Assembly (NCBI GenBank): GCA_035708065.1
Contig: DASSTC010000072.1
Span: 1-16,253, forward strand
Reading direction: 5' to 3'
DNA length: 16,253 nt
Source of the DNA: JAICUY01 sp035708065
GTDB lineage: Bacteria > Chloroflexota > Limnocylindria > QHBO01
Every line of letters begins with the position of its first letter. Within the stretch, counting starts at the first letter, position 1. Made by a program: the position numbers and the translations under genes. A model generated the notes under the pieces. The model had not been told where the DNA came from. It made no database searches and saw nothing but the letters and a program-made list of their open reading frames with translations. Below, piece by piece: positions 1 through 9,200 of the stretch.

Positions 1-126
1 GAAGTTGGCGTGCTGCGGCTCTCGACCGCCGCTCGCCCCGATCAGGGGGAAGGCGAACGTCGGCCCGAGCGCGACGATCGCGCCGAGCACGTGAAAGAAG
101 AGGAAGAATGCGACGAACGGCTGCAT
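1..126 (-). CDS. Small integral membrane protein, N-terminal 42 residues only (C-terminus lost at window edge)
   Basis: Reading the minus strand from the ATG at 126-124 gives 42 open codons to the window edge. The peptide begins MQPFVAFFLFFHVLGAIVAL and is a strongly hydrophobic first membrane helix (about residues 4-32) with an early His (H12). A Shine-Dalgarno GAGG sits 6 nt before the ATG, which fixes the start. The pattern of a short N-terminus, a helix with an internal His, then a Gly/Pro-rich second half resembles DUF2269-like or other small predicted membrane proteins, but the fragment is too short to assign. It lies 59 bp downstream of the hybrid kinase on the same strand, so it could be co-transcribed. 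A short dyad at 149-164 lies in that gap. Confidence 0.6.
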   Translation of the reverse strand, partial: MQPFVAFFLFFHVLGAIVALGPTFAFPLIGASGGREPQHANF

Positions 127-148
127 GAACGACCTCGGGGATCTGGCA

Positions 149-164
149 CCGACCAACTGGTCGG
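149..164. promoter_or_regulatory. 16-bp dyad between kinase and membrane-protein gene
   Basis: The two arms CCGACCA and TGGTCGG are perfect inverted repeats around a 2-bp centre. The dyad lies between the kinase stop and the Shine-Dalgarno of the next gene. It could be an operator or a weak hairpin ending the kinase transcript. There is no T-run, so intrinsic termination is not supported. Confidence 0.3.
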
Positions 165-185
165 GCGACATTCTGCACCCGTGGG

Positions 186-1811
186 TCAGCGGGGGGAAGC
201 CCCCTGGCTCGAGCGATCGCCCGCCGCAGCCGTCGCCGAGCTGGCTTCGGCGATGAGCCGCTCGAGCACGGTGAAATCGACCGGCTTGACGAGATGATGG
301 TCGAAGCCCGCCTCGTCCGAGCGAATCCGGTCCTCGGGTTGCCCCCAGCCGGTGAGCGCGACGAGCGACATCTGCCTGCCCCATGGCTGGGCGCGTATGG
401 CCCGCGCCACGGCGTGGCCGTCCATGCGGGGCAGGCCAATGTCCAGGAAGACGATGTCCGGCCGCAGCGACTCGGCCGCGGCGACGGCGCTCGCGCCATC
501 GTTGGCGATGTGCGTCTCGTTGCCCGTCAGCTGCAGCAGTTCGGCGAGCGACTCGGCCGCGTCGTGGTTGTCGTCGACGACCAGGATGCGCAGCACGCGT
601 GACGCGATCGGCCGATGGGAGTGAACCGGCGAGCGCACGGGTCGGGGAGCGTCGATGAGGATCGGCAGCCGCACGACGAACTCGCTGCCCTTGCCGCGCC
701 CCTCGCTGTGCGCCTCGATCATGCCGCCGTGCAGCTCGACCAGCCGGCGGGCCAGCGTCAGACCGATGCCAAGGCCCCCCTGCGTTCGCCGCGCGCCTTC
801 CGCGCGCGTGAACATCTCGAACACGATCGCCAGGTCGCGGGCGTCCATCCCGATCCCGTTGTCGCGCACCGATACGACCGCGTCGCTCCCCTGCCGCTCG
901 ACGCTGATCCGGATCTCGCCCTTCGGCTCGGTGTACTTCGCCGCGTTGCGCACGAGGTTGGTGAACACCTGGGCCAGGCGCACGGCATCGGCCTGCAGGT
1001 AGATCGGCTCAGGCGGCAGGCTGACCGAGAGGTCGTGCTCCATCGCATCGGCCAGCGGGCGCGAGGTCTCGATCGCCTGGTTGATGATCGTCGCCAGCTC
1101 GACGCGCTCCGTGCGCAGCTCGAGCCGGTTGCGGGTCACCCGCGAAACGTCGATCAGGTCGTCGACGACCCGGCTCAGGTGGTGCAGCTGGCGCTCGAGC
1201 ACGCCGCGCGCGTGGTCGATTGCCGCCTTGTCGTCCGGCGCCATGCGCATCACGCGCAGGGCGTTGTGCATCGGTGCCAGTGGATTGCGGAGCTCGTGGG
1301 CGAGCATCGCCAGGAACTCGTTCTTGCTGCGATCGGCCTGGACCAGCCGCTCCTCTGCCTCGGCGCGATCGCTGATGTCGACGAGGACGTTCACCGCGGC
1401 CACCACGTTGCCGGCTTCATCGTGGATCGGGTTGGCGTGGGCCAGCACGGTCAGTCGACTGCCGTCCGGCCGCTCGACGACGATCTCCTCGCCGTTGTAC
1501 GCCCGGTCGTCGCGGATGGCGCGGCCCATCGGGCAGTCCTCCGCCTCGAGCGGGGTCCCGTCGGGGCTGGCGATGGCCACGCAGCCGCACCATCGGTCGG
1601 CCGGGTCGTTCAACTTCGGGGCTCGGCCCCAGACCTCGACGGCGCGCTCGTTGAAATAGGTGATCAGGCCGTCGGCATCGCACGTGTAGGCGCCCGCCGG
1701 GAGGTGCTCGAGCAGCTGTCGCAGCTCGACGTCAGATGGCCGGGTGGTGTTCGTGTGCCAGTCGAAGCGACTCGACGGCCGGGTGTCGGCGGTGGGTTTT
1801 GAAGCGACCAT
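186..1811 (-). CDS. PAS-domain hybrid histidine kinase with C-terminal receiver domain
   Basis: This is a 541-aa cytoplasmic two-component hybrid with no membrane helix. A PAS domain spans about 30-148 and carries Cys75, Cys77 and Cys93. The HisKA domain has the H-box AMLAHELRNPLAP with phospho-acceptor His172. The HATPase domain follows with N-box Asn289, G1 DNGIGM at 317-322, F-box FEMF at 331-334 and G2 GGLGIGL at 345-351. The receiver (about 407-525) has acidic pair D413/D414, phospho-acceptor D457, T487 and K509, so all catalytic residues are present. No DNA-binding output domain is present, so the signal must leave through another protein or the receiver acts as an internal relay. The reading frame is open up to 1892, but I chose ATG 1811 because AAGG lies 5 nt upstream and the 27 extra residues look non-coding. 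The ligand is unknown. Confidence 0.93.
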   Translation of the reverse strand: MVASKPTADTRPSSRFDWHTNTTRPSDVELRQLLEHLPAGAYTCDADGLITYFNERAVEVWGRAPKLNDPADRWCGCVAIASPDGTPLEAEDCPMGRAIRDDRAYNGEEIVVERPDGSRLTVLAHANPIHDEAGNVVAAVNVLVDISDRAEAEERLVQADRSKNEFLAMLAHELRNPLAPMHNALRVMRMAPDDKAAIDHARGVLERQLHHLSRVVDDLIDVSRVTRNRLELRTERVELATIINQAIETSRPLADAMEHDLSVSLPPEPIYLQADAVRLAQVFTNLVRNAAKYTEPKGEIRISVERQGSDAVVSVRDNGIGMDARDLAIVFEMFTRAEGARRTQGGLGIGLTLARRLVELHGGMIEAHSEGRGKGSEFVVRLPILIDAPRPVRSPVHSHRPIASRVLRILVVDDNHDAAESLAELLQLTGNETHIANDGASAVAAAESLRPDIVFLDIGLPRMDGHAVARAIRAQPWGRQMSLVALTGWGQPEDRIRSDEAGFDHHLVKPVDFTVLERLIAEASSATAAAGDRSSQGASPR

Positions 1812-1908
1812 GGAAACCTTGCTCGGTTGGCGCGGCAGGGCGAAGCACGATCCCTGCTGCACGATCGGTGCCGCCCACACTCGAAGTGCCATCGCCGATG
1901 TGGTCGTC

Positions 1909-1914
1909 TACGCT
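1909..1914 (+). promoter_or_regulatory. Putative -10 box TACGCT, leaderless-type, for the HicB/DinB gene
   Basis: TACGCT fits TANNNT and is followed by 7 nt and then the ATG at 1922, so transcription would begin at or beside the start codon. No Shine-Dalgarno is visible. A weak -35 (GTGCCA, 4 of 6 matches to TTGACA) lies at 1886-1891 with 17-bp spacing. Confidence 0.45.
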
Positions 1915-1921
1915 TGCGCCG

Positions 1922-2587
1922 ATGGCCCGCCACCGGATCGCCGCCTACCTCGAGATCGGCCCGAAGCGGACGTTCGCCGGGGCGCTCGAGTGGCCCGGCT
2001 GGTGCCGTTCCGGGCGGACCGAGGAGGCGGCGCTCGAGGCGCTGCTGGCCTCCGCCGGACGGTATGCGAACGCCATCGGCGGCGCGCTCGGATTCGAGCT
2101 GCCGCCCGACGTTAGGCTGCTTGAGGTCGTCGAGCGACTCGCCGGTGGAGCGGCGACCGATTTCGGTGTGCCGGGGGAGGCACCGTCGGCGGACGATGAG
2201 CCGCTGGATGACGCCGAGCTGACGCGCCAGATCACGCTGCTGAAGGCGGCGTGGCGCGCGCTCGATCATGCCGCCGCCGAAGCCGAGGGCCGAGAGCTGC
2301 GCAAGGGGCCGCGCGGTGGCGGGCGGACGCTTGGCAAGATCGTCGGGCACGTCAGCGAGGCCGAGCGCGCGTATCTCGGCCAGCTCGGCAGCCGCTCCCC
2401 GGCCGACGGTTCAACCTCCGAGATGCGACGCCTGATGGTCGAGGTGCTGCGCGCGCGTGCACGAGGCGAACCGCTGGCCGATCCGCGCAACACGCGGACG
2501 CCGTGGTCGCCGCGCTATTTCGTGCGCCGCGCGGCCTGGCACGCGCTCGACCATGCCTGGGAGATCGAGGACCGCGTGGCGGGCTGA
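1922..2587 (+). CDS. HicB-like N-terminus fused to DinB-like (DNA-damage-inducible fold) domain protein
   Basis: A 221-aa soluble protein. Residues 7-45 (YLEIGPKRTFAGALEWPGWC, then an Ala/Leu helix) resemble HicB-type antitoxin domains. From about residue 95 the protein reads as a DinB-type four-helix bundle. H143 lies in GHVSEAE, and H207 and H211 lie in RRAAWHALDHAWEIEDR, a signature typical of DinB-superfamily members that coordinate a divalent metal. Family members include thiol-dependent transferases and many proteins of unknown role, so the reaction is not assigned. ATG 1922 was chosen over in-frame ATG 1898 because a TANNNT box is placed for a leaderless start at 1922. The gene converges on the cyclase gene with only 4 bp between the two stop codons and diverges from the kinase. 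Confidence 0.82.
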   Translation: MARHRIAAYLEIGPKRTFAGALEWPGWCRSGRTEEAALEALLASAGRYANAIGGALGFELPPDVRLLEVVERLAGGAATDFGVPGEAPSADDEPLDDAELTRQITLLKAAWRALDHAAAEAEGRELRKGPRGGGRTLGKIVGHVSEAERAYLGQLGSRSPADGSTSEMRRLMVEVLRARARGEPLADPRNTRTPWSPRYFVRRAAWHALDHAWEIEDRVAG

Positions 2588-2591
2588 GCGC

Positions 2592-5500
2592 TCAGGCCGA
2601 GACCGCCTCCGACGTCTCGGCCGGCGGCTCGGCCGGCGGATGGGTCGCTTCGGTGGCCGAGCCGCCGGTCAGCTCGTCCATCCAGGCGACGAACGGCTTC
2701 GCGCCGAGCGATTCGAAGATCCGGCGGCTGGTCTGGGCCGCCTCGGCCACTTCCGGTTCCGAAGGGTCGAGCACCGTCGCCATCAGCAGTCCGGCCAACG
2801 CCTCGTCCCATGGCAGCTGCAGGTCGCGCCATGCGCGCAGCACCCGGCGGAACATGGCCTGAGCGTCAGCGGTGTTCCCCTCGAGCGCCAGGATTCCGGC
2901 TCGCACCAGGTCGAATCGCGACTCGATCGCGCGGCCGAAGGCGCCCGGCGACGTCTCCGCCACGGCCAGGTCCCGTTGGGCCTCGTCGGAGTTGCCTGAG
3001 AGGATGCTCATCAACGCCGCCGGCACGTACGCCTCGACATCGCTCTCGTCGAGCGCCGACTCGTGGTAGTGCTGATGCGCATCGGCCAGCCGGCGCTGAG
3101 CCAGCGCCTGCTGCCCGAGCAGGTCGGCGCGCGTGGCGCGTTGCACGGCATTCTCGCTGCCCGACACCAGCTGCTCGATCTCGGCGGACATCCGCGAGGT
3201 GTCCTCGCCGCGCAGGTCACCAAACGCCATCTTTGCGCCCAGCAGTCGCGCGCGGTGTCCGGCATCGTCGACGGTCGTCAGCGTCTCGTCCAGCAGGCCC
3301 TCGCTCCAGCGCCAGTCGCCGGTGCGAATCGCCACGCCCGCCGCATTCGTCACCAGCAGGGCACTGGTGGTGCCCATCCCCAGCCGTCGGGCCTGCTCGA
3401 TCCCGGCCTGCAGCGTGGCGAGGCAGGCGCGCGGGTCGATGAGCTCCTCGGCGAACGTGGCGTTGATGTAGGCGCGGACGGCGACGCTCGGCCGGTCGAG
3501 CTGCTCAGCCAGAGCACCCCCCGCCTTGATCAGGGCGAGTCCCTCGCGATTGCGACCGAGCCGGCCGAGGCTCGTTCCCTTGGTGATGAGCAGATCGGCG
3601 ATGAGCTCGGGCAGGTTCGAAGCCTCGGCGGCGGTGAGCGCGACGTCCGCCAGCGAGACAGCCTGCTCGTGATGCTCGGTCATCATCATGGCTCGTGCGT
3701 GCTGCGAGTCGAACCCGATCCGGTCCGGAGCGCCTCGCAGGTCGGCGAACTCGCCGTCAGCCGTTTCGAACAGCGGCAGCGCCTCGTCGCCGCGGAAGCT
3801 CACCACCAGCGCCGTCAGGCGGCCGGTCGTGGCGCGCAGCGCCCCGGCACGATCGCCCGCTGACTGGTGCAGCTCGCGCGCACGATCCCAGTGCTCGATG
3901 GCGGCATCGAACTGACCGGCGAGGTGCGCCGTGCGACCGGCCGCCTCCTCGAGCTCGGCCCGCTCGACGGGATCCTTCGCGACCTCGATGGCCATGTCCA
4001 GGAAGCGCAGCGCCTGCTTCCACGTGGCGAGGGCCGCGGCACGGTCGGCCGCTGCCTTGAGCGCGATGCGCGCCTGGACGGCGAGCGCAGCGGCATCGGG
4101 CCCATCTCCAGCGTTGCGATAGGCCGCCAGGTAGTGGCCGGCCAGGGCGCCGGCCAGCTCATCGGTCTCGAGCGACTCGAAGAAGCGGGCAGCCGCCATG
4201 TGCCGCGTCTTGCGGTCGCGGTGCGCCAGGGTGTTGTAGGCGACCTCGCGGATCAGCGCCTGGACGAAGGCGTACTGCCCGCGGTCGGGCGAGCGCGGGT
4301 CGGCCCGCAGCACGAGGAGCTCGCGGCGCACCAGCGAACGCAGCCGCGGTTCGAGCTCGGCCGGCTCGCTGCCGGCAACGGCGGCCAGGGCCTCGGGCGT
4401 GAAGCTCTGGCCCAGCACCGCGGCATCCTGGACGAGCGACCGGTCGCCCGGCTCCAGGCTGTCGAGACGCGCCGAGATCAGCGCGGTCAGCGTGTCGGGC
4501 ACCGCGAACGATGAGAGATCTCCGGTCGGCACATAGACGCCGTCCTTCTCGGTCAGCCGCCCCTCGCCGACGAGCATGCGCACCGTCTCGACCGCGTACA
4601 GCGGCACACCGTCGGCCCGATCGATGATCGCCTGCGTCGCCGCGTCAGGCAGCCCCGGCACCAGGCCGGCGAGCAGATCGCGCATGGCCGATTCGGGCAG
4701 CGGCTCCAGGAAGATCGAACGGAACTGGCGCTGGCCGGCTCCCCAGGTCGGTCGCTTCTCGAGCAGCTCCGGACGCGCCATCGTCACGAGGCAGATCGGC
4801 AGGTCGCGCGTCCACTCGAGCAGGTGGTCGATGAAGTCGAGCAACCCCGCATCGGCCCAGTGGAGGTCCTCGAAGGCGAGCAGCACCGTGCCGTCGCGCG
4901 CCATGCGCTCGAAGAACGTGCGCCAGGCCGCGAACAGCTCCTCCGGCCGATCCGGCACGTCACCCACGCCCAGCAACGCCAGCATGGCCGGCTCGATCCA
5001 CTGCCGTTCGGCCTCGTCGGGAACATGGGTCGCCATCATGTCGGCGATCCGTGCTCGCGTCGTCGCCTCATCGTCCGTCTCGGCCAGGCCCGCCCGCCCG
5101 CGCACCATCTCGCCGAGCGCCCAGAAGCTGATCCCTTCGCCGTAGGCGGGGCTGCGGCCAGAGTGCCAGAAGATCTGCTCCTCGACGCCGTCGATGTACT
5201 TCAGGAACTCCCAGGCCAGCCTGCTCTTCCCGATGCCCGCCGGACCGATGATCGACACGAGCCGCGGGCGGCGCTCGCGTCCCGTGGCGTGCAGCGCTTC
5301 CTTGAGCGCGCGCAGCTCCTCGTCGCGGCCGACGAACGGCGCCTCGAGGGTCTCTGACCGATTCCTCCCGCCGCGCTGCGCCACCACGCGGACCGCCCGA
5401 TGCGCCGGCACCGGGCTGGCCTTGCCCTTCAGCGTCGCCTCCCCGACCGGCGTGAAGACGATCGAGCGCTCTGCGGCCCGAACGGTCGACTCGCCGGCGA

Positions 5501-6143
5501 GCACGGTGCCCGGTTCGGCGACGGATTGCAGCCGCGCGGCGGTGTTCACGATGTCGCCGGCCACCATCCCCTGGTTCGTCGCGCCGATCGTGACCGCCGC
5601 CTCGCCGGTCAGCACGCCGCCGCGCGCCTGGATGCCGGGCGCCAGGGACGGGACCGCCGCGACGAGGTCGAGTGCGGCGCGCACCGCTCGCTCGGCATCG
5701 TCCTCGCGCGCCGTCGGCGTGCCCCACACCGCCATGACGGCATCGCCGATGAACTTCTCCACCGTCCCGCCGTAGCGCTCGATGATCTCGCGCGCCGTGT
5801 CGAAGTAGCGGGTCAGCGTCTCGCGGACGTCCTCCGAATCACGCTGCTCACTGAACGTCGTGAAGCCGACGAGGTCGGTGAACAGGACCGATACGAGCCG
5901 GCGCTCGGCCACCGGTGCAGGCGTCGTGGCCGGCGCGGCTGGCGCCGGCTGTGCCGTGGGGGCGGCGCTCGACGACGGGGCGCTCGCGCCCTGCAGCGGC
6001 GTCGCGCATTCGCCGCAGAACTTTGCGTCGGGCGAGTTGCTCGTGCCGCACGACGGGCACACGACGGCCAGCGGAGCAGCGCATTCCTTGCAGAACTTGC
6101 GGCCTGGCTCGTTCTCCGTGCCACATTGCGAGCAGCGCACCAC
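2592..6143 (-). CDS. Double zinc-ribbon / class III adenylate cyclase-like / AAA ATPase / TPR regulatory protein (paralogue A)
   Basis: An 1183-aa multidomain signalling protein. Residues 4-46 hold two CxxC-x10-CxxC zinc ribbons (C4/C7/C18/C21 and C29/C32/C43/C46), then an Ala/Pro linker to about 78. The cyclase domain (80-255) has both metal aspartates (D90, D134), purine-contact K130 and D197 (an ATP-like pattern), and transition-state N200 and R204, so it should be active, probably making cAMP. An AAA_16/NB-ATPase follows with FVGRDEEL at 270-277, Walker A GPAGIGKS at 300-307 and Walker B AFEDLHWAD around 423-431. The rest (about 640-1183) is Ala/Leu-rich helical repeat of TPR type. The start is GTG 6143; a second GTG at 6140 fits the paralogue's start and the GGGAG spacing equally well. 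It lies immediately downstream of paralogue B on the same strand. Confidence 0.93.
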   Translation of the reverse strand: MVRCSQCGTENEPGRKFCKECAAPLAVVCPSCGTSNSPDAKFCGECATPLQGASAPSSSAAPTAQPAPAAPATTPAPVAERRLVSVLFTDLVGFTTFSEQRDSEDVRETLTRYFDTAREIIERYGGTVEKFIGDAVMAVWGTPTAREDDAERAVRAALDLVAAVPSLAPGIQARGGVLTGEAAVTIGATNQGMVAGDIVNTAARLQSVAEPGTVLAGESTVRAAERSIVFTPVGEATLKGKASPVPAHRAVRVVAQRGGRNRSETLEAPFVGRDEELRALKEALHATGRERRPRLVSIIGPAGIGKSRLAWEFLKYIDGVEEQIFWHSGRSPAYGEGISFWALGEMVRGRAGLAETDDEATTRARIADMMATHVPDEAERQWIEPAMLALLGVGDVPDRPEELFAAWRTFFERMARDGTVLLAFEDLHWADAGLLDFIDHLLEWTRDLPICLVTMARPELLEKRPTWGAGQRQFRSIFLEPLPESAMRDLLAGLVPGLPDAATQAIIDRADGVPLYAVETVRMLVGEGRLTEKDGVYVPTGDLSSFAVPDTLTALISARLDSLEPGDRSLVQDAAVLGQSFTPEALAAVAGSEPAELEPRLRSLVRRELLVLRADPRSPDRGQYAFVQALIREVAYNTLAHRDRKTRHMAAARFFESLETDELAGALAGHYLAAYRNAGDGPDAAALAVQARIALKAAADRAAALATWKQALRFLDMAIEVAKDPVERAELEEAAGRTAHLAGQFDAAIEHWDRARELHQSAGDRAGALRATTGRLTALVVSFRGDEALPLFETADGEFADLRGAPDRIGFDSQHARAMMMTEHHEQAVSLADVALTAAEASNLPELIADLLITKGTSLGRLGRNREGLALIKAGGALAEQLDRPSVAVRAYINATFAEELIDPRACLATLQAGIEQARRLGMGTTSALLVTNAAGVAIRTGDWRWSEGLLDETLTTVDDAGHRARLLGAKMAFGDLRGEDTSRMSAEIEQLVSGSENAVQRATRADLLGQQALAQRRLADAHQHYHESALDESDVEAYVPAALMSILSGNSDEAQRDLAVAETSPGAFGRAIESRFDLVRAGILALEGNTADAQAMFRRVLRAWRDLQLPWDEALAGLLMATVLDPSEPEVAEAAQTSRRIFESLGAKPFVAWMDELTGGSATEATHPPAEPPAETSEAVSA

Positions 6144-6172
6144 GACTCCCTCGGACGAGTGTTGCGGCGCCT

Positions 6173-6178
6173 ACTCTA
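6173..6178 (-). promoter_or_regulatory. Possible -10 box TAGAGT for paralogue A
   Basis: On the minus strand TAGAGT lies 29 nt before the GTG at 6143, followed by a leader carrying GAGGGAG as ribosome-binding site. Its first three bases are also the stop codon of the cyclase-like scrap at 6176-6262. I see no convincing -35. Read-through from paralogue B is equally possible. Confidence 0.3.
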
Positions 6179-6262
6179 GCGCGCCCGCGCCAGCACCCAC
6201 GCCTGCACCGGCTCGCGCTTGCCCGTGACGCGTACCAGGTCGAGCGGGTCGCCGGGTGCGCA
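6176..6262 (-). pseudogene. Orphan C-terminal end of a third class III cyclase domain (remnant)
   Basis: Just after the stop of paralogue B, another minus-strand frame encodes 28 residues and a TAG. It includes DLVRVTGKREPVQAWVLAR, which matches the usual end of a bacterial class III cyclase domain (a beta strand reading x-V-K-G-K-x-x-P-V-x-x-W/Y). The same motif sits inside the full paralogues, for example LKGKAAPVQAW at residues 234-244 of paralogue B. There is no start codon or rest of a domain: upstream, this frame is only the shadow of paralogue B. The simplest reading is the residue of a deleted third cyclase gene, left by recombination within a tandem array. A chance resemblance over about 20 residues cannot be excluded. 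Confidence 0.5.
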
Positions 6263-6284
6263 AAGGGCGACAGGCCGATCCGCG

Positions 6285-9200
6285 CTACTGCGTGACGGCA
6301 TCCGCGGCGGCCGTTCGATGCGCCACGCCACGCGCGGTCCGCAGCGATCCGGCTTCATGGCGCAGCCGCTCGGCCAGCGCCCCGGCGCCGCGCGCCAGGA
6401 GGAACTGCACGCCCTCGTCGGCCACGGCGTCCGCTTCGGGGAAGCGCCCGGCGGCCAGGCTGCCGAGAATGATCGCCATGACGGCGCGCCACAGCAGCAC
6501 GCCGATCTCATCGGCCACCGCGAGGACGGCGATCACGCTGCCACGCAGGTCCTCGGGGACGCCCGGCCGATCGAGACGCGCTTCACCGAGCGCCAGCAGG
6601 CCGGCCGAGATGGCGGCCTCGACGCATGTCACGATCCTGCCGGCAATCTGTGATTCGGGCACCAGCGCGGCGATGGCATGCAGGACGGCGACGTCGCCGC
6701 GCATCAGCGCAGCCGCGACTCCCCAGCTGATCGTCCAGCTGCCCTGTTCGCCCCGCCACGTCGGCTCGAAACGCTCGATCGCCGCACCATAGTCGCCGGC
6801 GAGGAACTCGACGAGGCCGGCGCTGCCTGCCGCGGCCTCCGACGCCTGGCTTGACGTCCCGAGCAGATCAGTCACTTCGCCGATGAGTGACCGAGCTTCG
6901 TCGATCGATCCGCGCAGCGCTGCCCGGTTCGCGGTCTCCATCAGATACCAGCGGCGGAAAAAATCGGTTGCCTCCGCCATGTGGGCGCCAACCTCGTCCA
7001 GCCAGGCATCGATATCCCCCGCCTCGAAGGACGTCGCCAGCAGCACGCCGCTGAACTGATCCTGCCAGCCTCGGGCGCCGAGCCGCTTCGCGATGTCGTA
7101 GCCCTCGGCCGCGATCGCCAGGCTCGCACGGATGTCGACGACGGCGATGCTCAGCAGGTTGTTGCGCGCCCGCATCCGCGCATTCGGCTTCGCGCCGCGG
7201 TCGGCGACCTCGATGGCACCGCGCAGCACGACATCCGCCTCCGCGAGTCGCCCGACCATCTGGAGCGCCGCACCCTTCGATATGAGGGTCTCGAGCACCA
7301 GATCCTCATCCGCGGCCGCTACCGGTGAGCTGAGCACTCGATCCGCATGCTCGATCGATTCGCTTCCCGCTCCCTGGAGCATCAGCGCGCGCGACAGCTG
7401 CGCCGCCGCCCGGCCGTGCTCGACCGATGGCGGGAGGTCGGCCGCGGCGTCCAGCGCCTCACGCAGGATCGGGATGGCGGTCCGATCGCCGTGCTGCGAC
7501 ATCTCGACCTCGGCGCGCAGCGCCTGTCCGCGCAGCTCGCCGAGCCGGTCGCCCGTCGCCCGATGCCGGGCCACGGCGGCCATGGCGTGCTCTGCGGCCA
7601 GGTCGTATCGGTTCGGCGGAATCGCCGCCTGCGCGGCACGTTCCTCGAGCACGGCCAGCTCCGCCGGGTCGGTCGTGATCTCGATTGCCTGCTCGAGATG
7701 CTTGATCGCCGCATCCCACGCGTGCAGCTCGACGGATCGGTCGGCCGCCGCGCGCAGGGCGATGCGCGCCTGTGCCGCCAGCGCATCGGCCTCCGGCCCC
7801 GCCGCGGTGGCTGTGTGCGCCGCCATGTAGTGGCTGGCCAGGATGCCGGCCAGCTCCTCGTCGCCGAGCGACTCGAAATGTCGCGCCGCTGCCAGGTGCA
7901 GCGCCCGTCGATCGGCCCGCGACAGCAGGCCGTGCGCGACCTCGCGCACGATGCCCTGCACGAATTGGTACTGGCCGCGCTCGGGAGATCGCGGATTCGT
8001 CTCGTGCAGCAGCAGATCGCGGCGAACCAGGGCGGCGAGCCGCTCGCCGACCGCCTCCTCGCTGTCGCCGGAGACGCCGGCGAGCGCCGGAAGCGTGAAG
8101 CTCTGCCCCAGGACCGCGGCCTGCTGGAGCAGCGTGCGATCCGCAGGCTCGAGGGCATCCAGGCGCGAGGCGATGAGCGCCTGCAGCGTCTCGGGAACCG
8201 CCAGGTCCCGCACCTTGCCTGTGAGCTCCCAGTGCTCACCGTCGCTGGTCCGCCGCAGCTGCCCGAGGTCGATGAGCATGCGGACGGTCTCGACGGCATA
8301 CAGCGGGATGCCCTCGCTGCGGCTGATGATGGCGGCCAGCGCGTCCTGCGGGATTCGCGGCACCAGGCCGCGGATCATCGCCGCCACCTCGTCCGCCGGC
8401 AGCGGCTCGAGCTGCATCGTCGACGCGCTCCGCACGCCACTGCCCCACCCCGGACGGGAGTCGAAGAGCTCCGGCCGCGCGAGGGTGACGACGAAGATCG
8501 GCAGGTTGCGGGCGTTGTCGAGCAGCGCTTCGATGAAGTCGAGCAGCCCCTGGTCGGCCCACTGCACGTCCTCGAAGACGAGGACCGTCGGACCCTGCTC
8601 GGCGAGCCGCTCGAACGGCACGCGCCACGCGGCAAAGAGCTCCTCGCGGCTGCCCGATGGCATCGGTCCGAGAGCCAGCAGCCCGGCCAGGCGCGCTTCG
8701 ACCCAGGCGCGCTCGGCCGCGTCAGGGAGCAGCTCAGCGAGCGTCTGTCGCAGCTTGGCAAGCGAGGCTGCCTCGTCGTCGCTCTCGGCGATGCCGGTGC
8801 GCTCGCGGACCATCTCGGCCAGCGCCCAATAGCTGATCCCCTCGCCGTAGGCGGGCGAGCGGCCGGTGTGCCAGAAGATCGTGTCGACGAGTCCGTCGAG
8901 GTACTTCTCGAGCTCCCACGCCAGCCGTGACTTGCCGATGCCTCCCTGGCCAACGACGCTCACCAGCCGCGCCTTGTGCTCGCGCTCGGTGGCATGGAAG
9001 AGGTCCTTGAGCAGCCGCAGCTCCTCGTCGCGGCCGACGAACGGTGGCTCCAGGCTCTCGCTGCGCCGCTCGCCGCCGCGCAGCGAAGTGACCGATATCG
9101 CCCGCCAGGCCTGCACCGGCGCCGCCTTGCCCTTCAGCTCCAGCTCGCCGACCGGTTCGAAGCCGATCGCCTTGGCCGCGGCACGATACGTCCCCTCCCC

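Noticed and set aside
615..1802. 395-codon plus-strand frame opposite the kinase
   Set aside because: It is antisense to conserved kinase motifs and its Arg/Asp/His-rich composition is typical of high-GC shadow frames.
1812..1892. Upstream ATG (1892) for the hybrid kinase
   Set aside because: No ribosome-binding site or TANNNT box at the leaderless distance; ATG 1811 has AAGG at 5 nt and precedes a natural N-terminus.
7347..8930. 527-codon plus-strand frame opposite paralogue B
   Set aside because: Antisense to the ATPase/TPR region, no recognisable motif, shadow composition.
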